A stretch of DNA of 64,000 bases from CAVTJX01 sp963735175 (GTDB lineage: Bacteria; Electryoneota; RPQS01): the NCBI GenBank assembly GCA_963735175.1, contig CAVTJX010000001.1, forward strand, positions 1-64,000, in the 5' to 3' direction. Position numbers and translations under genes: made by a program. Within the stretch, counting starts at the first letter, position 1. Every line of letters begins with the position of its first letter. Shown here piece by piece: positions 1 to 8,630 of the stretch. The notes below the pieces were generated by a model. The model had not been told where the DNA came from. It did no database searches and saw only the letters and a list, made by a program, of their open reading frames with translations.

Positions 1-492
1 GAAGCGCGCGGCGTGGTATTCGTTGTAATCGCGGTCCTTGTACGAACGCAGGTACATTGAAGGAATGGCGAGCACGCGGACACGGGCCGACCAGCGATAT
101 CCGACAATCCGGGGGCGGATACCGGCGCTGAAGGTGTGGGTCTGGTAATCGGTGAAGCTGTTCTGGGCGCGGCTGACGAGTTTCAAGCGATAATCGGCTG
201 TGACCATCGTTGAAAGCGGCGCTCGCCAAAGGAAATCCGGATGAATCTGGAACTCATTTTCGAGATCATCCAGCGTCTCCAGCGGCGTCGGATATACTCC
301 TGCGGCACGATGGTAAGCGTTTTGATCGGCCTCGGAAAAGGCGAGCAGATTGTCATTGTAGATTGCGGCGGCAGAGACGCCAAGACCCCACTGGAGGCGG
401 GGTTGAGGGTGGCGTTTACGGGCGTGCGCGGGCGCGGCCATCAGCGCCAGGCCGAGCAGCAGCAGCAGAGCGCGAGTCAACGGAGCGCGCAC
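1..492 (-). CDS. Outer-membrane beta-barrel-like protein, N-terminal part (cut by window edge)
   Basis: The GTG start at 492 lies three bases past the stop of the upstream gene, with AGGAG inside that gene's last codons, so translation is probably coupled. The 164 visible codons begin with a signal peptide (LTRALLLLLGLALMAAPAHA) followed by a mature region rich in alternating polar and apolar stretches and aromatic residues (for example IYNDNLLAF, YRLKLVSRAQ, YRWSARVRVLAI), the look of an outer-membrane barrel. The stop is outside the window. It is the fifth gene after pgsB, so it could be the outer-membrane exit for the polymer, but that is inference. No specific family recognised. Confidence 0.6.
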   Translation of the reverse strand, partial: MRAPLTRALLLLLGLALMAAPAHARKRHPQPRLQWGLGVSAAAIYNDNLLAFSEADQNAYHRAAGVYPTPLETLDDLENEFQIHPDFLWRAPLSTMVTADYRLKLVSRAQNSFTDYQTHTFSAGIRPRIVGYRWSARVRVLAIPSMYLRSYKDRDYNEYHAARF

Positions 493-494
493 CG

Positions 495-1418
495 TTACTC
501 CTTCGCGAGTTCGTTCTTCGGCAGCAGAAACCGCAGCAGGACGGTACGGTGATTTTCCGGCAGCGTGAATTCATAGCGATGCTCGCCGGCGGGCACTTCA
601 ACGTAGAACGTCTCGGCACGGCTGGCGACAAGCGCGGATTGCTCGCGGTACGTCGTGACATCGCTCTTGCGGCTGCCGAGGGAATAGGTGCCCTTGGTTC
701 TGGCATCCTCGCTGACGCGGACTTTCCACTTCTGCCGCCCGCTCATGTTGGCGTCGAACTCAATACGCGAGAGCACCTTCAGCGTGACCGGACCGACGAG
801 CTTCAACGCGACTTGATGACCGGTGCCGATGCGGTAGTATGGGCTGGCTTCTTCATGCGAGACCAGATCGACCGCCGTCGTAAACTCGGACGGGGTCATG
901 GCAACGACGTCGGTGCCTCGGGTAAACTCGTTGGCATCGAGAGTAAAGTGCATCAGGACACGCGTCGACGCATTCTTCGGTAACGTGAAGGTATAGGTCT
1001 GGGTACCGCGCGGCACATCGATCACTTTGGTACGGCTGAGGCCGATGCGTTTGGCGGAGTCGCTCACAAGCGTCACCTTATCGGCGGGACGGGTTGCGTG
1101 CTTGTAGACCGTAGCTTTGCGCGAACCTGTACGCATTCCCGAGTAGGAGTAGGTGAGGGAATCCGCGGACACGTCAAATACCGCGCGAGACACGATCCGC
1201 AATTTCGAGGGGCCTTTGACTTCCACGTCGACTTTCGTTCCGTGCTCAAGCACATAGTACGCGTGATTTTTGCCGGATAGATTGACGTCGACTTTCTTAT
1301 CAAAGGCGGCGGGGGCCAGCGGGCGGTATCCAGTGTCGCGGGATTTTGCCATCAGCGCGCCCACGAGAATCGCCAGCGCGAGCAGTGCAAACGATAATGT
1401 CTTGGCCATATGCTTCAC
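495..1418 (-). CDS. Secreted protein with two tandem copies of one domain, pgs-linked
   Basis: 307 residues with a signal peptide (about 1-24, ending ALMA). The mature part is an internal duplication: residues about 42-163 and 181-302 align throughout. Matching blocks are VDVEVKGPSKLRIVSRAVFD against VALKLVGPVTLKVLSRIEFD, SGMRTGSRK against YSLGSRKS, and FTLPKNASTRVLMHFTL against FTLPENHRTVLLRFLLP. I do not recognise the domain; the predicted beta-rich pattern would suit a periplasmic or surface binding module. It lies 26 bases after the pgsW-type gene and is followed at once by a barrel-like protein, so a role in handling or exporting poly-gamma-glutamate is the likeliest guess. No frameshift seen. 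Confidence 0.7.
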   Translation of the reverse strand: MKHMAKTLSFALLALAILVGALMAKSRDTGYRPLAPAAFDKKVDVNLSGKNHAYYVLEHGTKVDVEVKGPSKLRIVSRAVFDVSADSLTYSYSGMRTGSRKATVYKHATRPADKVTLVSDSAKRIGLSRTKVIDVPRGTQTYTFTLPKNASTRVLMHFTLDANEFTRGTDVVAMTPSEFTTAVDLVSHEEASPYYRIGTGHQVALKLVGPVTLKVLSRIEFDANMSGRQKWKVRVSEDARTKGTYSLGSRKSDVTTYREQSALVASRAETFYVEVPAGEHRYEFTLPENHRTVLLRFLLPKNELAKE

Positions 1419-1444
1419 CTGAGAGACTGTGAATTCCGTAACAG

Positions 1445-2566
1445 CTACATCAACGTGTCGGGATCGACGCCGGAATCGCGAAGCTTGAAAAGCCGCGCGT
1501 CGAGTCTCACGAGCACGACCAGCAGAACTATTGCCAATATAGCGGAGAAAGCCGCAACCCGCAAATCGTAGCGTTCGGCGATGAAGACTTCGCCGACACC
1601 GACAGCCGCCAGCGGCACGCTGGCTTCACCCAATCCGTAAGTGTGGCTGAGCTTGGCGATGTCGTAGAAGTTGATGATCGGGACGCCGTCGGTATTAAAG
1701 AGGTGGATGACGCCACGAGCGGGATAGTTTTGAATCGGCAGCCGGCGGTTGAAACCGTTACGGATGAGCCGGCCGTTTTCGAGGTGTCCCAGACTGGCAA
1801 CACCCGCGCCGACGTTAACGTAGGCGGCAATCGGTTTGCCATGCGCGGCTTCCTGGTAAAGCTGGTAGCGACGGGCGACGGATGAAGGAATGCTGGATTC
1901 GTGGATCAGGGTAAGGTTGCCGCGCTGAATGGCAGCCTTCATCTCGTCGTGTCCGACCTGCGAAATACCGACGGCGAGATCGTTGATGCCGCCAAAGGAG
2001 CCGGCGAGAGGCCTGGAATGAACGATGCCGCGTTCATTGAGCAGCATCTCCATGTCGATCCAGGTGAACTCGGGATCACTCGCGCCCCACCACGACGCAC
2101 CGACAGAGGTAATGGTTACGGGAGTCGCGCCCAGCGCTTCGCAGGCGCAAAGCACGGCGGTGTTGATACCGGGATGCGCGCCGCTGTAAGCCACCGCCAC
2201 GAGGTCACCCTGCTTCACGCCGGCTTGCGTGAGCAAGTCAACTGCCACGGCGGCGAAATTCGGGTTTGCGCCAATGATCTTGGTTTCGAAAACGCTGAAG
2301 TCGGTCGTGATCAGCGAGAACTGCTGGCCGATGATTGCGTCGAGTCGGGGATCCTTGTAATTTTCCTCGAACACGCCTTTCTCGGCGGCCGTTTCCTGAT
2401 ATGCTCGCAGCGCGCGGTCCATCAAATTAGCGGCGGCCAGCTTCTGTTCATAGAACGGCATGCGGTGGTCGACGCGGCTGGTCTCGCACCAGAGATAGAG
2501 GCCGTATGTGACAACGGCCAGAATCGCGAGTGTCCAGACGGACCGGAGAGAGGGTCTAAAAGGCAT
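1445..2566 (-). CDS. pgsW: Poly-gamma-glutamate system protein (PgsW type)
   Basis: 373 residues resembling the poly-gamma-glutamate system protein that accompanies PgsB and PgsC in Gram-negative lineages. It has an N-terminal membrane anchor (about residues 10-27, SVWTLAILAVVTYGLYLW), a large outside domain and a second membrane segment near the C-terminus (about 336-356, AAFSAILAIVLLVVLVRL). The start overlaps the end of pgsC by 11 bases. Bacillus uses PgsA for the third subunit; no PgsA is visible here, so this protein probably takes its place in the membrane complex. The exact biochemical role of the family is not known to me. Confidence 0.8.
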   Translation of the reverse strand: MPFRPSLRSVWTLAILAVVTYGLYLWCETSRVDHRMPFYEQKLAAANLMDRALRAYQETAAEKGVFEENYKDPRLDAIIGQQFSLITTDFSVFETKIIGANPNFAAVAVDLLTQAGVKQGDLVAVAYSGAHPGINTAVLCACEALGATPVTITSVGASWWGASDPEFTWIDMEMLLNERGIVHSRPLAGSFGGINDLAVGISQVGHDEMKAAIQRGNLTLIHESSIPSSVARRYQLYQEAAHGKPIAAYVNVGAGVASLGHLENGRLIRNGFNRRLPIQNYPARGVIHLFNTDGVPIINFYDIAKLSHTYGLGEASVPLAAVGVGEVFIAERYDLRVAAFSAILAIVLLVVLVRLDARLFKLRDSGVDPDTLM

Positions 2567-3011
2567 GGAAGATCTCCCCGCCCGTGAAGAGGATGACCAG
2601 AATTCGCACCAGCGGCGCGGCGATCATCATCGTGGCGACGGTCTTGGCCACACCCTGACGCTCAAACCAGTTGGCAATCAATCCCGGAATAATGAATCCG
2701 ATTGCTTCCAGCCGGACGTCGGCGGAGAGCATTTCGTAGGAGATTACCTGCCGGCTGAGATACCCGAAGATGAATCCGAGCAGGATGGCAATGACAAGCC
2801 GGCGGCGTCCATAGACGAACAGGAATCGCGAAATTACGCGGATTGCGAGATAGGTGAGATACGCGACAATCAGCGTGCCAACCAGCCGCAAAGGCTCGTG
2901 CAGGTGCAGGGCCACATAGCCGGGAACCACGATGCCGCCGGCGGCGGCGCCGAACACTTCGTGAAACAAAAGACTGATCAATACACCAAGCCCAACGGTC
3001 AGCTCAATCAT
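2556..3011 (-). CDS. pgsC: Poly-gamma-glutamate synthesis membrane protein PgsC/CapC
   Basis: 151 residues, almost all membrane-embedded, close to the usual length of CapC/PgsC (about 149). It starts MIELTVGLGVLISLLFHEVFG and carries the family-like segment GGIVVPGYVALHLHEPLR, followed by helices around LIVAYLTYLAIRVISRFL and LVIAILLGFIFGYL. In characterised systems PgsB and PgsC together form the ATP-dependent poly-gamma-glutamate ligase at the cytoplasmic membrane. It sits between pgsB and the pgsW-type gene and overlaps the latter. No frameshift seen. Confidence 0.88.
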   Translation of the reverse strand: MIELTVGLGVLISLLFHEVFGAAAGGIVVPGYVALHLHEPLRLVGTLIVAYLTYLAIRVISRFLFVYGRRRLVIAILLGFIFGYLSRQVISYEMLSADVRLEAIGFIIPGLIANWFERQGVAKTVATMMIAAPLVRILVILFTGGEIFHAF

Positions 3012-3076
3012 TCGAGCCTACCTCCCGCGGACACCATAATGCGATCAACGTGCATAGGACCTCGATCACTCCTGCT

Positions 3077-4276
3077 TCAGCCCTTTTGCGCTGCCGCCGT
3101 TCGCCGCAGCTGCTTTTTCGACCCAAAATACTTGGCGATATCGAGACCGCCCATTCCGACGTTGCCGATGGCAAACGCCGTCCCCAGAGCGTCAACGCGC
3201 TGGAAGACTTCGGTGTAGGTATGCTCAGGGGGGACAATGCCCATCTTCACCGCCTGCGCCTGCTGAATTCCGTAGCGCGGCAGACTGGAATAGACGCGCT
3301 CCACGTTTTCACCCATCAGGAACAGGTAATGGAAGTCGTGGGGCATACCCTGTTGCAACATTTCGAGCAGCTGCACAGTGCGGTCATAGCGGTCGGCGCG
3401 CGTGTTTAGGAGAACGCAGACCCTTCCCAGTTCAGGCGTGAGTTGCTTCATCTTCTGCCAGATGGCGAGTGTCGATTCGGGATCGTTGGCGGCCAGGGCA
3501 TGGACGAAGTGCACCGTCTTCGTGCCTTCGCAAACCTCATAGATGCGCAGCGCTCCGGCATCGGGATGGCAGTTGATCATCCCTTCGAGGGCGACCTTGC
3601 GCGGGACATTGTGGTGTTCGCAAACGGCCAGCGCTAAAGCGACATTGTCGGCATGTTCAATGTGGTCAAAACGGCTGAGTTCCGCAAACGTCACGCTGTC
3701 GGGATCTACGCGATAGAACGTGCATTTGGTTTTGCGGGCTTCACGGCGCATCAGCCAGAACATCTTGTCTTCGCTGGTGAATGACACACCACCGCGCGGC
3801 AGTGTGTTGCACAGCGAGCGCGTGATGTTCTCGATTGTCGGTCCCATTTCAAGAATATGGTCAAGGCGGGCGTTGGTGATAACCCCGGTGGTCGCGTGCA
3901 CGAATTTATGCTCGCAGATCCACTGGTACTCGGGGTTCACCGCCATGCACTCGATGACAATTGCCTGGGGACGGTGCTTGGAAAAGTATTTGAAGACTTT
4001 GACTTGTTCGATGATATTGGCGCGGCCCGGACGGATGATCGGGATCTCCAGTCCCTGCATGTCGATGATGCGCGGGAGAGTGCCGGTCGTCTTGGCCATG
4101 GTGGGAATCCCGCCGGCCCGCAAGCCGGCGGCGATCAGGCGGGTAACCGAGGACTTTCCACGGGTTCCGTTCACATGAATGCGAATGGGGATGGAGTAGG
4201 CACGTCGCTGGTGCCGGACATATTCAATAGCGGCGGCAGCAGCGACGAGGAGGGCGGTAATAATCAGAAAAATCAT
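3077..4276 (-). CDS. pgsB: Poly-gamma-glutamate synthase PgsB/CapB
   Basis: 399 residues, near the 393 of Bacillus PgsB. An N-terminal membrane helix (about 2-16) is followed by the Mur-ligase-type ATP-binding loop HVNGTRGKSSVTR (about 34-46), the segment TTGTLPRIID, and VIECMAVNPEYQWICEHKF typical of CapB. It joins glutamates through their gamma-carboxyl groups using ATP. First gene after a strong promoter (-10 at 4340-4345), with a leader of about 55 bases. It heads pgsB-pgsC-pgsW-duplicated protein-barrel. The Shine-Dalgarno sequence is weak. The frame is intact. Confidence 0.92.
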   Translation of the reverse strand: MIFLIITALLVAAAAAIEYVRHQRRAYSIPIRIHVNGTRGKSSVTRLIAAGLRAGGIPTMAKTTGTLPRIIDMQGLEIPIIRPGRANIIEQVKVFKYFSKHRPQAIVIECMAVNPEYQWICEHKFVHATTGVITNARLDHILEMGPTIENITRSLCNTLPRGGVSFTSEDKMFWLMRREARKTKCTFYRVDPDSVTFAELSRFDHIEHADNVALALAVCEHHNVPRKVALEGMINCHPDAGALRIYEVCEGTKTVHFVHALAANDPESTLAIWQKMKQLTPELGRVCVLLNTRADRYDRTVQLLEMLQQGMPHDFHYLFLMGENVERVYSSLPRYGIQQAQAVKMGIVPPEHTYTEVFQRVDALGTAFAIGNVGMGGLDIAKYFGSKKQLRRTAAAQKG

Positions 4277-4339
4277 ATCAGAAGCAAGTCTTGGCTGAGC
4301 GAGGCGGCGACCCGCGCTTTGCTTGTGAAAAAGCTATAC

Positions 4340-4368
4340 AATATACGCAGGAATTGTGACTCAGTCAA
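4340..4368 (-). promoter_or_regulatory. Sigma-70-type promoter of the pgs operon
   Basis: On the minus strand TTGACT (4368-4363), exactly 17 bases, then TATATT (4345-4340). Start of transcription would be near 4333, 57 bases before pgsB. The -35 box overlaps the corrected stop codon of the upstream RodZ-like gene, which separates the pgs genes from the operon above. Confidence 0.75.
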
Positions 4369-5240
4369 CGGCTCGGAGGCTATCGAGGGGAGTTTGTGAG
4401 GTGTCGACACGTAGCGGTTCATGGGCGGCGAATTCGTAAATGGCAGTGTCTCCGGGAGTAATACGTGTAGGCTGTATCGGAAGAGTATCGACTTCGGTAG
4501 GCTGCGCATTTGGACGGATGCGAGCGTCCTGTTAGGTAACTAAGATATTGAATATCAATAGTATCAAAGGGTGAGATGTGAAATAAGCGAAGGGAGTCAT
4601 GATCGCGCTGAACGCTGAATTTGCCAAATTCACGCCCGATAACGCGGACCCACCTGGTTTTTTCACGGCCGCTGGACGCAGTTCCAGAATCCGCCTCTAA
4701 AGGGAGAATAACCAGTGGAGTGTAGATTCGGGAGCGGCTTTCCGCCATGGCCTCTGAGAAGGCGATTAGGGGGATTTTCTCGGTACGGACACGACGGGTA
4801 AAGTTCAACAGGCCCAAAAGGACAAGCACTGCCAGAAAGGTCGACGCATAAGCTGTGCGGCGGTTTTGGCTGATGGCGGCAAACCAGGCTGTACGAATTT
4901 TCGCCCGGGTAACTCCGACGTGTTCGGGTGCCTGCAAAAGCGGCGGAGCTTCATCCACCACAGCACCGGCTCCCCCGGCCGCAGGCGCGACGATCTGGTC
5001 GAAGCTGCGTAGCACCTTTTCGCGGTTCATGCCCACGGTCAGCGCATAGAGACCCAGGTAGCCACGCAAGTAGGCACGGGGAATCTGATCCCACTGTGCG
5101 GATTCGAGGGCCTGCAGAAATTCGGTAGTGATGCGGGTGGCACGGGCCACCTCATTCAATGTCATCTGTCGGTACTCGCGAGCCTCGCGAAGTTCCTTAC
5201 AGAAAGCGGCAATGAGCGAAATGCTGGGAGATGAGGTCAT
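4361..5240 (-). CDS. RodZ-like protein: N-terminal helix-turn-helix plus membrane anchor (frameshifted tail)
   Basis: The N-terminus is a RodZ-type HTH (about residues 12-75: LREAREYRQMTLNEVARATRI, ending DQIPRAYLRGYLGLYA), then a linker, one membrane helix (about 130-148, TFLAVLVLLGLLNF) and an outside domain. RodZ links the MreB cytoskeleton to the cell wall. As written the frame ends at 4419 with an implausible tail. Shifting one base near 4535 gives a sensible Pro/Thr/Asp-rich end (RPNAQPTEVDTLPIQPTRI) stopping at 4361, so I extend the gene there. The start overlaps the maf gene by 44 bases. It could instead be another membrane HTH protein of the same architecture. Confidence 0.7.
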
Positions 5241-5808
5241 GAAACAGCGTTACAGGCAGTCCAACTACATTGTCAAAATCGCCACTCAAAGCGGCCACAA
5301 GACCGCCGCCGGATTCCTGAATGGCATAGGCTCCCGCTTTGCCCTGCCACTCGCCAGACGCAAGATAAGACTCAATTTCGGTGGGCGTTAACTGCCGGAA
5401 GCGGACTGTGGAAAGTTCTGAGGCCAGAATATCGAGCAGTGGACCTGCTGGCAGAGGAGGCGGACCGGACAAGAAGATTCCGGTGATTACATGATGCTCA
5501 CGGCCGGAAAGTGCGCTGAGCATTCGGCGCGCGGATTCTACGCCAATCGGCTTGCCGAAGACCCGGCCATTCAACACGACAATCGTATCTGCGCCCAACA
5601 GAAGTCGTGTACGATCGCCATAATGAGGCGACGCTACAGCCTTGCGGCGCGCATTATCCGCGGCCAGTTCGCGGACGTCATTAAGCGCCCAGTGCTCGAC
5701 CGCCCCCGACGGCTCGACATCAAAGGGAAGACAAGTTCGCGCCAGTAGTTCACGGCGGCGGGGCGAGCCCGAGACCAGGGTGAGCCGGACTGTAAGGGGG
5801 CTATCCAA
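5197..5808 (-). CDS. maf: Maf-like nucleoside triphosphate pyrophosphatase
   Basis: 203 residues of a Maf/YhdE protein, which hydrolyses non-canonical or excess nucleoside triphosphates to monophosphates. Family marks: LVSGSPRRRELL at 10-21, LGADTIVVLNGRVFGKP (about 70-86), the segment YAIQESGG and GDFDNVVGLP near the C-terminus. It uses a TTG start that overlaps the stop of the upstream membrane protein by 8 bases. The end lies inside the start of the RodZ-like gene. Frame intact. Confidence 0.9.
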   Translation of the reverse strand: MDSPLTVRLTLVSGSPRRRELLARTCLPFDVEPSGAVEHWALNDVRELAADNARRKAVASPHYGDRTRLLLGADTIVVLNGRVFGKPIGVESARRMLSALSGREHHVITGIFLSGPPPLPAGPLLDILASELSTVRFRQLTPTEIESYLASGEWQGKAGAYAIQESGGGLVAALSGDFDNVVGLPVTLFHDLISQHFAHCRFL

Positions 5809-6644
5809 TCAGGATCGCAACCAGCAGGATGAGTCCAATGTAGGGCAAGAGGCGATTGAATCGATTCAGCGCGGGCAGCGGGGTATCGGCGCCGGGCTGT
5901 TTCATGCGTCCCCAAAGATACAGCAACGGTGACAGCACACCGAGGATCAGAATCCAGAAATAACCCACTCCGTAAATTTTACCCAGCCACGGCCAAAGGG
6001 TGATCACGCCAAACAGGAAAAAGAGTGTCGACAGCCAGGCGAGTGTCGAGCGATGGACGGGATGAACCAGAGACTCGTTCGCCGCAGCCGCGCCAGCTCT
6101 CGAAGCGGTTCTCCAAACGGCGCGTGGTTAAACCGACAAGCACAAGGAAAACGGCGAAGACGGCAGGATAACCACCGGCCGCGGGTTGGCCCATGAGGAT
6201 CGCGGTATCGAGGAAGATCAGACCGAACAGCAGCGGAATAATGATGAGCGGAAGCGCACCCGTCCGTTGGAAACAGGATTGGCAGAGGGCCAGAATGAAA
6301 AACGGCAGCGTGATGGCTACCCATTCCAGCCCGCTTTCCCAAACGAACGCTAATGTCGCGAGCGCGAGCGCGCAACCGGCGCTTAAAAGCAGAAAGCCCG
6401 ACAAAAGTGAAACGTCCGCGGCATCCGAGGATCGCGCGCGGGCATCAGCGGCGGCGTTCAGTTTCAGGCGACCGATCGTCGCCAGGAGTGCGGCAATCAA
6501 GGCGATTACGCCGGGCAGCATGGCGTCTGATCCGGCCCGCATTGCCGCAACAAACGCCGTGACGACCGCAGCGGCAACAAGCAACACAACGAAGCGCGGG
6601 TTCCACGGGTCCGGGAAGCCGTCCAGCGTGCGATTCAGGTTCAT
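5801..6644 (-). CDS. Polytopic membrane protein, possibly degenerate UbiA-like (frameshifted)
   Basis: Read as one gene across a frameshift near 6105: the first part begins MNLNRTLDGF at 6644 and ends near RRLENRFE, the second continues AAANESLVHPVHRSTLAWLS and ends LVAILIG. About 280 residues with roughly eight or nine membrane helices, the size and topology of UbiA prenyltransferases. The second half (PLLFGLIFLDTAIL, then LTTRRLENRFE) resembles the end of the UbiA fold, but the first Asp-rich motif NDxxD is replaced by KLNAAADARA. Either it is an inactive relative or the similarity is only topological. Its start overlaps the kinase stop (ATGA) and its end overlaps maf. Confidence 0.45.
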
Positions 6645-7295
6645 GGGTATAAGGGGATTTCGAGTTGAAGTTTCACACGCAGCAATTCGAGGCTCTGCGC
6701 CAGAACCTGCGCGGAATTGAGTTCGCTGCCGTGGCCTGTGTCGAGTACGGCTATCCGGAATCGGTTCGCTCCGCTGAACAGCCATTCCTCGTAGGCTTCG
6801 TTGAGTTCTGCGAGGTAGGCGGGATTCATCGACATCTCGGAGGGGCGCCCGCGCGCGCGAATCCGGCGCATCAGCGTATCGACGTCACAGCGCAAGTAGA
6901 CGATGAGATCCGGCGCGGTGAGGTAATTGGTCATGGTCTCGAACAGGTCGCGGTAGTTGTCCCAATCGCGACCCACGAGATGCCCGCGATTGTGCAGTGT
7001 GCGGGCAAAGATCTCCACGTCCTCGTAAATCGTTCGATCCTGCACACAGGAGATCTGCGTGGCTTCGATCTCACGCTGGCTGGCGAAGCGTTTGCTGAGA
7101 AAATAGACCTGAAGATGGAACGCCCAGCGCGACATATCCTGATAAAAATCGTCGAGGTAAGGATTGTCGATGACGGGTTCGAAGATAGCAACGCCAGCCG
7201 AGCTGCTGTGCGAGGGAACATGTGAGAGTGGTCTTCCCCACTCCGATGTTTCCGGCAATGGCAACAAAATATTTACGCTGCGAGAATTCCTGCAT
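6641..7295 (-). CDS. Deoxynucleoside kinase (frameshifted)
   Basis: The N-terminus has the P-loop GNIGVGKTTLT; after one frameshift the protein continues FEPVIDNPYLDDFYQDM, the hallmark of the deoxyadenosine/deoxyguanosine kinase family, then the lid-like segment RIRARGRPSEM. An extra base near 7184 explains the break, since removing it gives WRCYFEPVIDNPY. The enzyme phosphorylates deoxynucleosides for salvage. AAGGA six bases upstream favours the ATG at 7295 over the one at 7301. Total about 217 residues, normal for the family. It overlaps the next gene by ATGA. Confidence 0.85.
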
Positions 7296-7315
7296 AGGCA
7301 TTCCTTGCAGAAGAG

Positions 7316-7737
7316 CTACAGGTGGAGCAGATTAAGGCCGCTGCGCTCGTCAGGGCGGCGGGTGACCGTGTGGTCGGCGGGATGAATCCAGCATTCGAGT
7401 GTGACGGCGACCTCGAGCGTCACCAGGTGGCCACCCTTGAGCGCGCCGGTGCGATCGGCCACCGCGGCGTGGAGATGCCAGAGTAGGTCCGCCATCGAGA
7501 TGGCTGAGGTTTCCGACGAGACTGACAAGTTCAACGATACCCTCGACCGGATGATGTCAGATACTGCCGAAGCGGCAAATCGTAGTACGCCAGCACGACA
7601 TTGCTCACCGCGCCGAGACCGCTGATGGACGCCGAGCGCCAGCCCTGCACTTGAGCGAGTTCGACCAGCGCCCCGGGCAGCGTTTCACCCGGATCGAAAC
7701 GAACCAGGCAGCGGTCACCGGTTTCAAGCAGCTTCAT
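7316..7737 (-). CDS. PPC/DUF296-domain protein (two frameshifts)
   Basis: About 140 residues after correction. The visible order of family blocks is MKLLETGDRCLVRFDPGETL, GLGAVSNVVLAYYDL, EGIVELVSLVGNLSHLDGGP, HLHAAVADRTG and GGHLVTLEVAVTLE, the full PPC (plant and prokaryote conserved) fold. Breaks lie near 7545 and 7485. Plant members carry AT-hooks and bind DNA; stand-alone bacterial ones are mostly uncharacterised, and no AT-hook is visible here. The start overlaps the epimerase stop (ATGA). Confidence 0.78.
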
Positions 7738-8624
7738 GATTTCGCCTCCGCGGCGTTGGCATCCGCGAGTAACTCGTCATCCAGGCGGCGCAACCGGACA
7801 AACGGCATGAGCTGCTTGAGACGGGAAATGTCGTAGCTGGTGTCGGCTGTCATGATCGCTGCTTGTGGATGCTCGCGGAAGCGGCTGACAGTAATGGGAT
7901 CACACGAAAGCCCATAGGCGCGGGCAACGGCGTAGCCAACATCGAGGCGGCTGTGACGGCGCGGGCCGCCGACATGCACCAGGCCTGAAAAATCCAGCAC
8001 ACATGCGGATTCGAGGACATCCAACAGCGAGCGAATATGGATGGGTGAGCGGTACTGGTCTTCAAATAACTCGATGCTCCGACCCGCCCGCAACCGGTTC
8101 AAAACCATGTCCGAAAAACTCTCGCCCCAGCCGAGTGAGGGACCGACAACGGAATTACTGCGAATAACCAGCGTGCGTGCCGTGGATGCGAGGACACGCT
8201 GCTCGGCTTCGAGCTTGGTATGGCCATAGACGCTGACCGGATCTGGCGCATCGCTTTCGCGATAACCGCCTTTAACGCCGGAATAGACTTGATCGGAGGA
8301 TAAAAAGATGAGCTTGGCGTGGAGCGTCTCAGCCCAGCGTAAGAGCCGGGCGGTGGCCGTGACGTTAACTGCAACAGCGTCAGCCGGGCGCTCCTCACAG
8401 CCGATCACGCGGGACAGCGCCGCCGCGTGGACGATCACCTGCGGTTTGAATTCCTGCAAAAGCGAGGCGACGGCGAACTCGCCGGTCAGGTCAAGGCGTT
8501 CGCTGTGGAACGGGAGCTTCTTCGGCGAACGGAAGACCGTTCCCAGCACCTCGTGGCCAGCGGAAAGCCGCTTGCCGAGATGCGAACCGATGAAGCCGGA
8601 CGCTCCGGTGATGAGAATCCGCAT
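7734..8624 (-). CDS. NAD(P)-dependent SDR sugar epimerase/reductase (RmlD-like)
   Basis: 296 residues of an extended short-chain dehydrogenase: nucleotide-binding MRILITGASGFIGSHLGKRL at the start, the catalytic Ser in LSSDQVYSG and Tyr-x-x-x-Lys in YGHTKLEAEQ, then VIRSNSVVG. The pattern is nearest to dTDP-4-dehydrorhamnose reductase-like proteins, but no other rhamnose genes are nearby, so the substrate cannot be named. It lies in the surface-protein operon between a DUF5683 protein and the PPC-domain protein. Frame intact. Confidence 0.8.
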   Translation of the reverse strand: MRILITGASGFIGSHLGKRLSAGHEVLGTVFRSPKKLPFHSERLDLTGEFAVASLLQEFKPQVIVHAAALSRVIGCEERPADAVAVNVTATARLLRWAETLHAKLIFLSSDQVYSGVKGGYRESDAPDPVSVYGHTKLEAEQRVLASTARTLVIRSNSVVGPSLGWGESFSDMVLNRLRAGRSIELFEDQYRSPIHIRSLLDVLESACVLDFSGLVHVGGPRRHSRLDVGYAVARAYGLSCDPITVSRFREHPQAAIMTADTSYDISRLKQLMPFVRLRRLDDELLADANAAEAKS

Positions 8625-8630
8625 TGTGAA

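Noticed and set aside
210..983. Plus-strand open frame of 257 codons
   Set aside because: Antisense to the duplicated-domain protein, which has a signal peptide and an internal repeat. The plus frame has neither a ribosome site nor a recognisable motif.
5801..6007. A separate small two-helix membrane protein
   Set aside because: Its frame continues upstream without a stop and joins the larger membrane protein after a one-base correction near 6105.
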